Shown one piece after another: positions 9,551 through 18,161 of a stretch of DNA of 64,000 bases (the stretch's first letter is position 1; every line of letters starts with the position of its first letter). The stretch covers positions 1,240,001 to 1,304,000 of the forward strand of contig OZ243107.1 of the NCBI GenBank assembly GCA_965212245.1. Direction: 5' to 3'. Below the pieces are notes generated by a model that saw nothing but the letters and a program-made list of their open reading frames with translations, was not told the origin of the DNA and did not search any database. The position numbers and the translations under genes are program-made. Source of the stretch: CAKZNE01 sp040222435 (GTDB lineage: Bacteria; Bacteroidota; Bacteroidia; Flavobacteriales; Schleiferiaceae).

Positions 9551-9646
9551 ATCTCTTGCCGAAATAAAAAGGATTTCCTGATTTCAGACTCTGTATAACT
9601 GAGTCAACCTTTCAGAACCTGAGGAGTTATCTTTCTAAAGCAAAAT

Positions 9647-11209
9647 TTGAAAAAGCCGTATAAAGTTCTTCTGGGTCTGCTCCTTATTATCGGGTTGTTG
9701 TGGCTGAGCCTTGAACTCTTTGCGGCTTCCTTTATCCGCTCTTCGCTACAAAAAAACGTGCGGTATTACCCATCCGACACTTTAAAAATAGGAGCGGTAA
9801 ACCTTACCTACTTTCCATTGGGCCTGGAACTGCGTAATCTTGATTTTGACCTTCACCAACCAGCCGATACGTTTATGGTGAGCTGGCGCGGAAAACTCTC
9901 ACTGGCCCGGGTTAAAGGTTTAAACTGGCTAGGCGTTCTGCGGGGAGAAGATATACAGGTGGAACTGGCCGAAGCAGAAGAGGGCACCATCCATTGGAAT
10001 ATAAGCCCCCATAAACCCGCATCAAAAGATTCATCCTTCACCGCGTCAGATACTAAGCAACAGGGTCGTTTTCTGGTTCAAAAACTACGGATTGCCAACA
10101 TGAACCTGAGCCTGGAAAGAGACTCACTCGCTATAGGGCTCAGCGCTTCTTTAGAAGTAGATAGTTTATGGCTGAACCAAACGGATAGCTTGCGCTGGAA
10201 CACAGGCCGGGTTGCGCTTCACTCGGCTCACGCCAGTTTTAAGAATGTACTGGAAGACTATGACCTCTCTTATTCTTTACTGGATTTTGATTCAGACGAT
10301 AGTCTTTTAGCTATACACGATTTTCATATGAAACCACGGCTGAGCCGGGATCAGTTTGCGGACAAATATGAATATATGAAAGTACAGAGTGATATTACTG
10401 TACATGAGATCCGGCTGGAAGGAATTGATATACAACGTGCCAATGAAGGGGTTTTTGCGCGAGCCCTGGTGGTTGACAGTACATACCTTGATATTTATCA
10501 GGATACCCGTAAAGAGCGCAAACCCGGCCGGGTGCCTTTGCCCTCACAATTGATAGCCGAAGCACCTATAGCCATTCATATAGATTCACTTTTGGTAAAA
10601 AGAGGAAACCTCATCTACCATGAAAAGGTGAAAGACAAAAAGGAGTTAGCCTTTTTGGAAGGTGATGAATTGAACGCAAAAGTCTTCCCGGTCAGCAATA
10701 TTGATGATACTTTGAGTGCCGATATGCAGCTTCGGTCCCGCATCCGGTTTATGAAAGAAGCCGAAACCACCCTTAATGCCCGTTTTTTCAGGAATAAGCC
10801 CGATCATGATTTTCAGGTAACGGCCACTATGGGATCAGCCTCTATGAAAAGTTTTAACCCTATCCTTTTACCCATGACGGGAATCTATATTAAATCTGGC
10901 CAATGCCAAAAGATAAACATATCCATGTACGGCAATGATTACAGCTGTAAAGGAGATATGAATCTGGCTTACCGGGATTTGAAAATAGCTTTACCGGCTA
11001 ACGATGAAGAACGCAACTTTTTTGAAAATATCGCAGAAGGGTTGGGAAACCTGGTGCTGGTAAACACCCATAATGATTATAGTGATGATAACGGACGTAT
11101 CTATTATGAGCGTGATCCGCGCAGGCCGGTGGTTAATTATTGGTGGAAAGCCATGGAAACCGGTTTAAAAGATGCCCTGATCCGCTTTCATAAAAACAAT
11201 GATTCCTAG
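9647..11209 (+). CDS. AsmA-like / DUF748-type membrane-anchored protein
   Basis: A 520-residue protein with a single N-terminal membrane helix (VLLGLLLIIGLLWLSLELFA) followed by a long, beta-rich periplasmic region. The pattern of repeated amphipathic strands (LTYFPLGLELRNLDFDLHQ) resembles the AsmA/DUF748 group, whose larger members are proposed lipid-transfer bridges between the membranes. This one is short for a bridge. The start codon is TTG at 9647, since no ATG precedes the membrane helix. It begins about 95 nt after gpsA and ends tail-to-tail with the next gene, sharing 4 nt. The family assignment is tentative. Confidence 0.65.
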   Translation: MKKPYKVLLGLLLIIGLLWLSLELFAASFIRSSLQKNVRYYPSDTLKIGAVNLTYFPLGLELRNLDFDLHQPADTFMVSWRGKLSLARVKGLNWLGVLRGEDIQVELAEAEEGTIHWNISPHKPASKDSSFTASDTKQQGRFLVQKLRIANMNLSLERDSLAIGLSASLEVDSLWLNQTDSLRWNTGRVALHSAHASFKNVLEDYDLSYSLLDFDSDDSLLAIHDFHMKPRLSRDQFADKYEYMKVQSDITVHEIRLEGIDIQRANEGVFARALVVDSTYLDIYQDTRKERKPGRVPLPSQLIAEAPIAIHIDSLLVKRGNLIYHEKVKDKKELAFLEGDELNAKVFPVSNIDDTLSADMQLRSRIRFMKEAETTLNARFFRNKPDHDFQVTATMGSASMKSFNPILLPMTGIYIKSGQCQKINISMYGNDYSCKGDMNLAYRDLKIALPANDEERNFFENIAEGLGNLVLVNTHNDYSDDNGRIYYERDPRRPVVNYWWKAMETGLKDALIRFHKNNDS

Positions 11210-11940
11210 TTTACCGTCCCGGTCTCCGAATTATAGCTGGCTGTATTGCCGGAAATATCGCTTACTGTAACAATAACCCGGTAGCGGCTGCCTGAAGGGT
11301 AGCCATTTGAAGTACTCAGGTAATTATGACTGGCCGTATAAGACGTTTGGCCGTTGAGACCTGCTTTATCAAATTTTTTCCACAACGTTTCAGGTTGATC
11401 CAGGCTGTTTAGTCCCCACAACTCGGCCTTGTAATTGTCCAGACCCAGGTTGTCGCTTAAAGTAAAATCAACTGATATTACCTGGTTGGGAGCGGACGTA
11501 ACAGTGGAGGTAAAAGAATTAAAGGAAACCAACGGGTCCACTTTTTCGCGTAGGGTAAACAGCTCTTCTTCAATGGTAATATTGCCATCGGTATCTATAC
11601 ACTGTACCTGTATTACGTTACTCCCGGAAATGTCAAACCCGCCCGTTATACCTGCTTTGTAGTGCAGGGTGTCCGCAGTGTGGCCGTTTAGTTGGGCCAA
11701 AGCACTGTGGTAGGTAATATCACCCTCAATTTTAGTAAGGGCAATAGCCGCAGACTGTAAACCGCTATCATCTGAAAATCGTACCCATACATCAATAGAA
11801 TCCGTAAGATCAACTTGTACCAGAGGCGATACAATGGTTACGGAAGGTTTTTGACCCACCTGCCCGGCAGAGCCGGGTTCATTCTTGCTACATGCCAGGG
11901 TAAGCCATACGGCTGGTAAAAAGAGTATAAGCTTTTTCAT
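11206..11940 (-). CDS. Hypothetical lipoprotein with Ig-like folds
   Basis: A 244-residue protein with a lipoprotein signal (MKKLILFLPAVWLTLACS, lipobox LTLAC). The ATG at 11940 is chosen over an in-frame ATG 21 nt upstream because the signal peptide starts there. The mature part contains two sequence-related beta-sandwich-like segments, each with a 'VSPLVQVDLTDSIDVWVRFSD' or 'ISVDFTLSDNLGLDNYKAEL' pattern, which look like Ig or cadherin-like domains used in extracellular binding. There is no enzyme motif. It converges on the AsmA-like gene (4-nt shared end). The function is unknown. Confidence 0.7.
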   Translation of the reverse strand: MKKLILFLPAVWLTLACSKNEPGSAGQVGQKPSVTIVSPLVQVDLTDSIDVWVRFSDDSGLQSAAIALTKIEGDITYHSALAQLNGHTADTLHYKAGITGGFDISGSNVIQVQCIDTDGNITIEEELFTLREKVDPLVSFNSFTSTVTSAPNQVISVDFTLSDNLGLDNYKAELWGLNSLDQPETLWKKFDKAGLNGQTSYTASHNYLSTSNGYPSGSRYRVIVTVSDISGNTASYNSETGTVN

Positions 11941-12030
11941 AAACGCCAGGGTTTGAAACAAAGATATAAAAGGCCCGTCCCGATAGCTTTATGGAATATC
12001 CTCTATATTTCACATTCTAAACGTTGTAAA

Positions 12031-12696
12031 ATGAAAAAACCCCAGGATGGCTTTATAGCGTATACACACTTTGAAACAGATGACTCCCCCGGAGCAGCCC
12101 GGTCATTTTATACCCATATGGATCAGCGCAGGTCGGTGCGGGACTTTACCAATAAAGAGATTCCCCGTGCAGTGATAGAAGATTTGATACGCACGGCATC
12201 CACAGCCCCCAGCGGAGCACATAAACAACCCTGGACTTTTGTGGCTGTTTCGGACCCGGAACTTAAAAAGCAGATACGGGAAGCAGCAGAGAAGGAAGAG
12301 TATGAATTTTACCATAGCCGTGCTACCCAAGAGTGGCTGGATGATTTGGTATCCATTGGCACCGACTGGCATAAACCTTTTCTGGAAACCGCACCCTGGC
12401 TGATTGTGGTGTTTAAAAAGACGTATAATAATATAGGAGAAGGAAAAACTAAGAATTACTATGTGCAGGAATCGGTAGGCATAGCCTGTGGTTTTCTCAT
12501 TACGGCCATTCATCAGGCGGGTTTGGTAACCCTTACGCATACGCCCAGTCCCATGAATTTTCTGGCCGATATACTGGGACGCCCGGTTAATGAAAAACCT
12601 TTTTTACTACTGCCGGTGGGCTATCCGGCTTCTGACGCTATGGTTCCGGACTTACAGCGCAAACCACTGGAAGAGGTGAGCGTGTTTAAAGTGTGA
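12031..12696 (+). CDS. Iodotyrosine deiodinase-like nitroreductase
   Basis: A 221-residue flavoprotein of the nitroreductase superfamily. The FMN-binding signatures are RRSVRDF near the N-terminus and TASTAPSGAHKQPWTFV. The middle (EKEEYEFYHS, then a Trp and a SIGTDWHKPFLETAPW block) and the C-terminus (LLLPVGYPASDAMVPDLQRK, then PLEEV) closely follow the layout of iodotyrosine deiodinases, in which an active-site lid carries Glu, Tyr and Lys that grip halogenated tyrosine. Known bacterial members include one from the Bacteroidota species Haliscomenobacter hydrossis. Reductive dehalogenation of halotyrosines is therefore the best guess. ATG 12031 is chosen because the upstream extension is not conserved-looking. 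A TATATTTC box lies just upstream. Confidence 0.8.
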   Translation: MKKPQDGFIAYTHFETDDSPGAARSFYTHMDQRRSVRDFTNKEIPRAVIEDLIRTASTAPSGAHKQPWTFVAVSDPELKKQIREAAEKEEYEFYHSRATQEWLDDLVSIGTDWHKPFLETAPWLIVVFKKTYNNIGEGKTKNYYVQESVGIACGFLITAIHQAGLVTLTHTPSPMNFLADILGRPVNEKPFLLLPVGYPASDAMVPDLQRKPLEEVSVFKV

Positions 12697-12910
12697 AACA
12701 TCCCTTCTTTTTTTGTGTAGTGTTGGTTATACTCTATGCTGTATGTTACTGGGAGTAATAGGGTGGGTTACAGTGAATGTTGCGGTTATTGGAAGCCTTA
12801 TGTGAACATTCAACACTTTGTCTTTTGAAAGAACTGGCTTTTTAATGCATCACACGCCAGCAGTTGGAAGTGGAGACAATATTATTGCTGGTTCAAATAG
12901 ATGAATCCAA

Positions 12911-12943
12911 TTTGGGTGTGTAGGTGTTAAATATTTATATTTG
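12911..12943 (+). promoter_or_regulatory. Promoter with -33 TTTG and -7 TATATTTG
   Basis: TTTG at 12911-12914 and TATATTTG at 12936-12943, 21 nt apart, fit the Bacteroidota promoter pattern well. Transcription would give a leader of roughly 115 nt before the ATG at 13067. That leader contains a short hairpin (CGGTT/AACCG). The rest of the 12697-13066 gap is AT-rich and holds a 7-bp inverted repeat (GAATGTT/AACATTC) but no gene that I can support. Confidence 0.6.
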
Positions 12944-13066
12944 TCTTCCGGTTGGTCGAGAAACCGATTCCCACAAAAGACGATGTCACTCGATAACTTT
13001 CAATATTTTTAGTTGTACTCTTAATTTCGGCCGCACGTGGGAAATGGCTGTTTATTCGAAATTAAG

Positions 13067-13603
13067 ATGGTAACACTAACCTCCATCCGACTTAGAGACA
13101 TAAAGCTGCAATGCAAACTGGTGCATAAAGCAATTCAAAACCCGGATCTGAAGTTAAAAAATGCTGAATTAGAAGCGATATGCGCTTTTACCATTTCCAA
13201 TCTTGGGAGTAAGAAGTCTGGCTCCGGGCTACTTCAGCCAAAACTTAGGGATGTTCACTTGCGCTATTCAGAATATTATGGGTTTTCTAACTGGGCGCAA
13301 TTAAAAAATCATGTTGTTAATAATGACTGTTTTTACCGCAAATGGGCACCTGTGTTTGTGTTTAAATGGTTTCAGGCCTATACACCTGCTTTACAATACC
13401 ATAAAAATCATGGCGGTTATTTACTTCGGTTTTGGGGAGATTATGTGATCTGTGGCCAGGAATATATCAATCGTTTGGGCTTACAAGGATTTGAAGAAAA
13501 CTGGCGGGCTATCAAACACAATGCTGTACAACCCATTGATTCGGCAGCCTGGGCTGAGATCAGGCAAGAAGCTGTAAACAACTATCTAATCATTAATAAA
13601 TAA
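13067..13603 (+). CDS. Hypothetical protein
   Basis: An unrecognised 178-residue soluble protein with no signal peptide or membrane segment. It is rich in aromatic residues (KWAPVFVFKWFQAYTPALQY, FWGDYVICGQEYI). Residues ~60-85 contain a YSEYYGFSNWAQLKNHV segment, a pattern that recurs in several small bacterial proteins of unknown function. ATG 13067 is preferred over the ATG at 13037. The base composition is clearly more AT-rich than the flanking operons, and the following VOC gene is 7 nt away, so the pair is probably one operon and could be a recent acquisition. No function is proposed. Confidence 0.6.
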   Translation: MVTLTSIRLRDIKLQCKLVHKAIQNPDLKLKNAELEAICAFTISNLGSKKSGSGLLQPKLRDVHLRYSEYYGFSNWAQLKNHVVNNDCFYRKWAPVFVFKWFQAYTPALQYHKNHGGYLLRFWGDYVICGQEYINRLGLQGFEENWRAIKHNAVQPIDSAAWAEIRQEAVNNYLIINK

Positions 13604-13610
13604 TTCAAAC

Positions 13611-14003
13611 ATGAAAAACAAACTAGGAAGAACAGTTCTTTTAGTGAAAGACTATGAGGCTTCTGCTGCATTTTACGAGAATATTTTTGAATTTGATCGA
13701 ATTTTTGATCTGACAACAGACGTTGGTCAACGATTTTTACAACTTGGCGATCAGGAAACTAATGTGGGAATATGGCTTTTAAAAGCAGAAGGCCAAGATC
13801 AAACAGCTCGAATAGGAAATCAAACAGCCGGGCAACCCACCTTGGTGATATACACCAATGATTTAGAAATACTTTATAGCCGGCTAAAGAAGCATAAAGT
13901 TCAAATAAAAGTAGAGCCTGTAAAAGGTCCCGAGTATGACTTTTTACACTGTTTTGATCATGATGGCAATGAGATTGTTGTAGTGGAGATGAAGACGGAT
14001 TAA
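13611..14003 (+). CDS. VOC (glyoxalase/bleomycin-resistance) family protein
   Basis: A 130-residue protein with the vicinal oxygen chelate fold: the opening beta strand and helix (GRTVLLVKDYEASAAFYENI) and the paired C-terminal module ending HCFDHDGNEIVVVEM, where the conserved D-G-N-x-I/F-E turn is visible. VOC proteins bind a divalent metal and act on small molecules, or sequester antibiotics. The substrate cannot be read from sequence. It follows the unrecognised 178-residue gene by 7 nt, so the two probably share a transcript from the promoter at 12911-12943. Confidence 0.85.
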   Translation: MKNKLGRTVLLVKDYEASAAFYENIFEFDRIFDLTTDVGQRFLQLGDQETNVGIWLLKAEGQDQTARIGNQTAGQPTLVIYTNDLEILYSRLKKHKVQIKVEPVKGPEYDFLHCFDHDGNEIVVVEMKTD

Positions 14004-14018
14004 GATATACAAGAGAAA

Positions 14019-14055
14019 GCCCCGGGTTCCCTGAGCGCCTGCCAGGGCCTGGGGC
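14019..14055. terminator. GC-rich hairpin between convergent genes
   Basis: An interrupted inverted repeat, GCCCC/GGGGC flanking CCCTG/CAGGG, lies between the convergent VOC and response-regulator genes. It lacks a T-run on either side, so a bidirectional terminator is plausible but unproven. Confidence 0.4.
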
Positions 14056-14097
14056 GTATACCTTTACAAGCCAGGAAAACAGTATAGAATACTTCTG

Positions 14098-14466
14098 CTA
14101 TTTTATTGCTTTCAGAACATCTTTTGTGAGAGGCTTGGGAAGATAAGATAACACCTGCTTATTTGACTGTGCTTTTACTTTATCCGATTCATCTATCGAT
14201 GAGGTAAGTATATGGATGCTTAAATCGTATTGCCCGCTATCCAGGGAGATGGCCTTCAGAAATTCCCAGCCATTCATTACAGGCATGTTGATGTCTAAAA
14301 AAATTAAATAGCGCTTTTGAGGATTCTTTTGGATATACTCTAGTGCTTGAAGCCCGTTTTCTAATACCATTATCCCATAATGAGGGAACTCGGGTTCAAC
14401 TATCTTTTTATTTATGAAGTTAATAATAGGATCGTCATCAATCAGTAATATTTCTTGCACCTTCAT
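14098..14466 (-). CDS. Single-domain response regulator (CheY-like)
   Basis: A 122-residue receiver domain with no output domain. The acidic pocket (LIDDDP), the phospho-acceptor Asp (LIFLDINMP), the switch Ser/Thr (ILTSS) and the conserved Lys (YLPKPLT) are all present. Single-domain regulators pass phosphate on or act through protein contacts. The ATG lies 29 nt inside the 3' end of the upstream PAS sensor gene, so the pair should be translationally coupled. The partner sensor has no ATPase domain, so the phosphate must come from elsewhere, or this regulator may link the sensor to another kinase. Confidence 0.92.
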   Translation of the reverse strand: MKVQEILLIDDDPIINFINKKIVEPEFPHYGIMVLENGLQALEYIQKNPQKRYLIFLDINMPVMNGWEFLKAISLDSGQYDLSIHILTSSIDESDKVKAQSNKQVLSYLPKPLTKDVLKAIK

Positions 14467-17400
14467 CTTTAATCAAGTTAGTCTTGTCTGTAATTTTATG
14501 GATTACATCATCCAATTCGTGGGCAGAATCTGCGATCATCTTCATTATCTCATCCTTAGACTTACCACCCCCATCAAGTTCGTTGGCAAGATATATCAGA
14601 CCCATTATTCTGGAAAGAGGTGCGCGAATTACGTGCGATTGAAGCCACGCTATCTCACGAAGGTTTTTATTTTGTATTTTAATTTGTTCCAGTTGCTGGC
14701 GTGAAGATGTTACATCCAATGCTGACCCTACGGATCGAACGGGTTTACCATTCTCGTCTCGCAAAATATAACATCTATCCATAAAATAGGCAATTGCACC
14801 CTCGGAGGGTTGCACCTTGTATTCTGACGTCCAGAATGTTTTATTTTTATGGTTTAAGGCCTCTTGTAGAGTATTCCATACCTCTTCCCGGTCGTCTGGA
14901 TGAATCTTCGAAAACCATGAATTTTCTTTAGATAAAGTTTCACTTGTATCATAATTAAAAGTTTGCTCATAACCAGTTCCTCTTGTAATAATCTGCTTTT
15001 GGTGATCGATCTCCCAAATCATTTCATTACTGGCTTGCATGGCCAGCTTGAATCTCTCATTACTTAGGGATAATTGCTCTTCGTACTCTTTTCTTTCCGT
15101 AATATCCTGCACAGTTCCTTCTATGCGAAATGGAGTGCCATGTTCATCAGTTAAGAGTCTTATTTCTTGTTTTACCCATTTCACCTTACCGGTGCCTGTT
15201 AGGATCCGATGTTCCACACTTTGCACTTTTCCGGGTTCAAGGTGTTCTGTGGGGTCGTCTTCCATTAAGTAGCGGTCATCGGGATGAAAAGTTTTGGTAA
15301 TATTGGCCATAGTAGGGGTAAACTCCTGAGGAGTATATTCATAAATATGATATGCCTCCTCACTCCATATAGAAACCTCCGAATCGAAATTCCTGACCCA
15401 ATAACCCAGTTTTGCAATTTTTTGAGCAGTTTTCAATCGTTTGTATGCCGCTTGTAATTCTTCTTTAGCCAATCGTTGTTCGGTAGTGTCCTTGGCAACT
15501 GCTATAATAATTTTAGATTCCCGAATGACAGTACCGCTCCAAATTAGCCACTTGATATCTCCTTTATTAGTTACAAAGCGTGCTTCAAATGAGTTAGAGG
15601 TATCACCATGTATAGATGCTTTGAGTCGTTCCTGTGATTCCTGAACATCATCCTCATGAATAAAATGGAAGATAGGTGTAGAGCGTAACTTTTTATTATC
15701 ATATCCTAATAGAATTTGGAATGCTTTGTTATGTTTTTTGATGTAACCATCAAAACCTATTATACAATGGGGGTCTGGTGAAATATTAAAAAAATTCCGA
15801 TATTCTTCTTCTGTAATCTTTTGTTTGATAACGGCACCCAGCTGTTGAGTAACTTCACTAAGAAAGTTAACTTCCTCAGAAAGCTCATCTTCAGTAAATT
15901 GCGAAAAACAGATAATACACCCCAAAAATTCATTGTTATAGTGTATGGGTAAGCCAATAGCCGTATTAAGGTGGGCGGAACGGGCCGCTTCTGAACGATG
16001 AAAGAATTCATTATTGGAAAGGTCTTTCCATAACATTGTTTTATTTTCACTCCATATGTGACCCGGAAACCCAGTTCCTTTCTCAAAGGATGTTATATCT
16101 TTAGAATTCTGATAAAACCTGCTAAAGCCTTTTACTCCGCAGTCACTTGAAATTAAGTCTAGCCGTTGGGCATCCTGGGAAACCAACCAAATTTCGCTCA
16201 CGCTTATTTTGGAAAGTTTTACCAAACTACTCAAAGCTTGATTTAAACATGATGAGAGAGTGCCGGGCTGGCCTATTGCTGAGGTTAAAACTGCAACCAA
16301 ATCATCAATTCTTCTTTTCTTAACCTCTGTGGTTACCTCCTGAGTATTGGCAACAATTCCCTCAATTAATGGAGTGTTGAGGTGATTCGTCAACTCTGTC
16401 CGAATCCATCGCCAGTTTCCATTTGCGTCAGTGAAACGATAGGGTTCAATAGACACATGCCTGGATTCAAATATTTCACCCAATTTTTGCTTCAGCCGGG
16501 GAACATCCTCTTCATAAATAAAATCAAAGGCGTTTTTACCTATGAACTCCTCTGGCGAGATACCCAGCACAGCCTTTGAGGTAGGAGCTACATACTGGTA
16601 GTCTCCCTTTCCATCTACTATGGCAATAAGGTCTTTTCCATTTTCAATCAACGATTTGAATCGTGCTTCGCTATAGTAAAGTTCCTGATATGCCTCGTGT
16701 TGTTTTATAATATGACCAAGGTTGGAGGTGAGAGAGTATAATAATTGGAATTCATCTTCTGAAAATCTCCTTTCTTTTTTACAGTCATCAAGGCCTATAA
16801 AGCCACAGAAATTATCGTTTATCCATAATGGCAAAACCAGAATAGATTTGATTTGCTGTTCTTTCAGAATATTCTTTGTAGAGGAAGGGGGTAATTTTTC
16901 AACGATAGCCTCAAAATGCATTTGTTTTTTAAGCGGTTCCATAAATAATGGAAACTGTGATAAAGAGATATTCTGAAGTTCGGGATTGTCAATTTGAGGC
17001 TCAATATGGCCCTGTGTCCATTCTATTTTTTGTGAAGTAGTTGGTTGCAGAGGGTCGTTTTGAAAGTAGTAAATACGATCTACATCAATAGTTTCACCAA
17101 CTATTTTAAAACATGAGTAAAGTGCCTGAAGCCATTCCTTGGATTTTAGTAGTAACTGGGTTGTGAGGCTAATAACTTTAAGATATTCTTTTTGAGTCTC
17201 TATTTTTTTCTCTCTCTCATAACGTTCTGATAAATCGATTGCAGTAACAATGTCTGCTTTCTTCCCCCTATAATTAATCAAGTTGCTCTTAATCTTTACG
17301 TAAATAATGCTGCCATCACGTTTCTGATGTCTGAACAGGCTTTCCTTGTAGGATTCCGTTCGGGAAATAGCTTCTTTTACCGCTTTTTCAAGCTTTGGAA

Positions 17401-17605
17401 TATCTTCCTTTGGACGTATATCCTTAATAGTCATATGGAGGAACTCTTTCTCGCTATAGCCATAGTGACGAATAGCCTCCTTATTTACCGCCAGAAAACG
17501 AAAAGTCTTGAGATCATAAATCCACATAGGAAAAGGAGTAAGATCAAAGATGGTTTGATCGTAATTGGAATGATCAGAAGTAGGACTTAACATAGTCACT
17601 GACAA
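14438..17605 (-). CDS. Multi-PAS/GAF sensor with HisKA-like domain, no ATPase domain
   Basis: A 1055-residue soluble signalling protein. Approximate order of domains: PAS (15-130), GAF (140-310), PAS (318-440), GAF (445-600), PAS (605-720), PAS (735-850), PAS (855-970) and a HisKA-like helical hairpin (985-1045) with SHVIRAPLSRIMGL as H-box. It stops about ten residues after the hairpin. The HATPase_c domain that would phosphorylate the histidine is absent, and no frameshifted remnant is seen before the response-regulator gene. No transmembrane helix is seen, so the signals are cytosolic (small ligand, redox or light; the ligand cannot be told). Similar ATPase-less sensors are found in other Bacteroidota. 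It may serve as a phosphate acceptor or as an adaptor for another kinase. Confidence 0.88.
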   Translation of the reverse strand: MSVTMLSPTSDHSNYDQTIFDLTPFPMWIYDLKTFRFLAVNKEAIRHYGYSEKEFLHMTIKDIRPKEDIPKLEKAVKEAISRTESYKESLFRHQKRDGSIIYVKIKSNLINYRGKKADIVTAIDLSERYEREKKIETQKEYLKVISLTTQLLLKSKEWLQALYSCFKIVGETIDVDRIYYFQNDPLQPTTSQKIEWTQGHIEPQIDNPELQNISLSQFPLFMEPLKKQMHFEAIVEKLPPSSTKNILKEQQIKSILVLPLWINDNFCGFIGLDDCKKERRFSEDEFQLLYSLTSNLGHIIKQHEAYQELYYSEARFKSLIENGKDLIAIVDGKGDYQYVAPTSKAVLGISPEEFIGKNAFDFIYEEDVPRLKQKLGEIFESRHVSIEPYRFTDANGNWRWIRTELTNHLNTPLIEGIVANTQEVTTEVKKRRIDDLVAVLTSAIGQPGTLSSCLNQALSSLVKLSKISVSEIWLVSQDAQRLDLISSDCGVKGFSRFYQNSKDITSFEKGTGFPGHIWSENKTMLWKDLSNNEFFHRSEAARSAHLNTAIGLPIHYNNEFLGCIICFSQFTEDELSEEVNFLSEVTQQLGAVIKQKITEEEYRNFFNISPDPHCIIGFDGYIKKHNKAFQILLGYDNKKLRSTPIFHFIHEDDVQESQERLKASIHGDTSNSFEARFVTNKGDIKWLIWSGTVIRESKIIIAVAKDTTEQRLAKEELQAAYKRLKTAQKIAKLGYWVRNFDSEVSIWSEEAYHIYEYTPQEFTPTMANITKTFHPDDRYLMEDDPTEHLEPGKVQSVEHRILTGTGKVKWVKQEIRLLTDEHGTPFRIEGTVQDITERKEYEEQLSLSNERFKLAMQASNEMIWEIDHQKQIITRGTGYEQTFNYDTSETLSKENSWFSKIHPDDREEVWNTLQEALNHKNKTFWTSEYKVQPSEGAIAYFMDRCYILRDENGKPVRSVGSALDVTSSRQQLEQIKIQNKNLREIAWLQSHVIRAPLSRIMGLIYLANELDGGGKSKDEIMKMIADSAHELDDVIHKITDKTNLIKDEGARNITD

Positions 17606-18161
17606 TTAATTATAATATAAATGTTGATAATTTGCACTTCTAATATAATGAAACCCTTGGTTCGGAGGACTCTGGGTTATGTAGTATTCATATTTTTCCG
17701 ATCGTTTTTTTCATAAAAACCAAAGGTTATTTTCCCTAAAAACAGAATGACAACTGCTCTTGAAATAACAAGGAAATACCTTTATCCTGTTGCCCGCTAC
17801 TTAATGATTACGGAGAGGCGAGGTTTCCTGAGTGATGATCGGCACATATACCTGATCTGGCCGGCCTGATTGCGAATGTTTTTTGGACCTTTTAATATGG
17901 ACTCTGCTGTTTTGAATGTAAGTGCCGGATACGCTCTAAAACTTTAAAGTTGTGGTGGCAAGACAGAGTTCATCGTAGTGAACGCTACTATTCAAAGAGT
18001 CAAAAGGGTAAGGCTTTTACCAGGCCTTACAAGTTTTACCACGGCCAATTTTTTAGTTAGTCATGGCAAAACCCACAAATGGCCATGGCTAATTGTGGGT
18101 TTTATGCTGGTTCATGCTTTTATATCGTTCTGTATAATGAAACCTTTATAAAGTAAAAGTC
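17606..18161. other. Intergenic stretch between the PAS sensor and HU-like genes
   Basis: No coding sequence is supported here. The left half (17606-17930) is AT-rich and appears featureless apart from promoter-like AT tracts for the leftward sensor gene. The right half holds a series of inverted repeats described separately as a candidate structured RNA. Confidence 0.6.
17952..18103 (+). ncRNA. Candidate structured RNA or leader with terminator-like hairpin
   Basis: Stems seen in order on the plus strand: GTGGT (17952-17956) can pair with ACCAC (18038-18042), enclosing GTAG/CTAC (17975-17988) and a perfect GTAAGGC/GCCTTAC stem (18008-18030). After them comes an 11-bp perfect inverted repeat, AAAACCCACAA (18068-18078) with TTGTGGGTTTT (18093-18103), which ends in a T tract. 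The nested layout plus a final T-ending hairpin looks like a small RNA or an attenuated leader for the HU-like gene 59 nt downstream. No known RNA family is recognised. Confidence 0.4.

Noticed and set aside
14438..14600. Frameshift that split a kinase ATPase domain off the PAS sensor
   Set aside because: No HATPase_c motif occurs in any frame before the receiver gene, and the receiver overlaps the sensor end directly.
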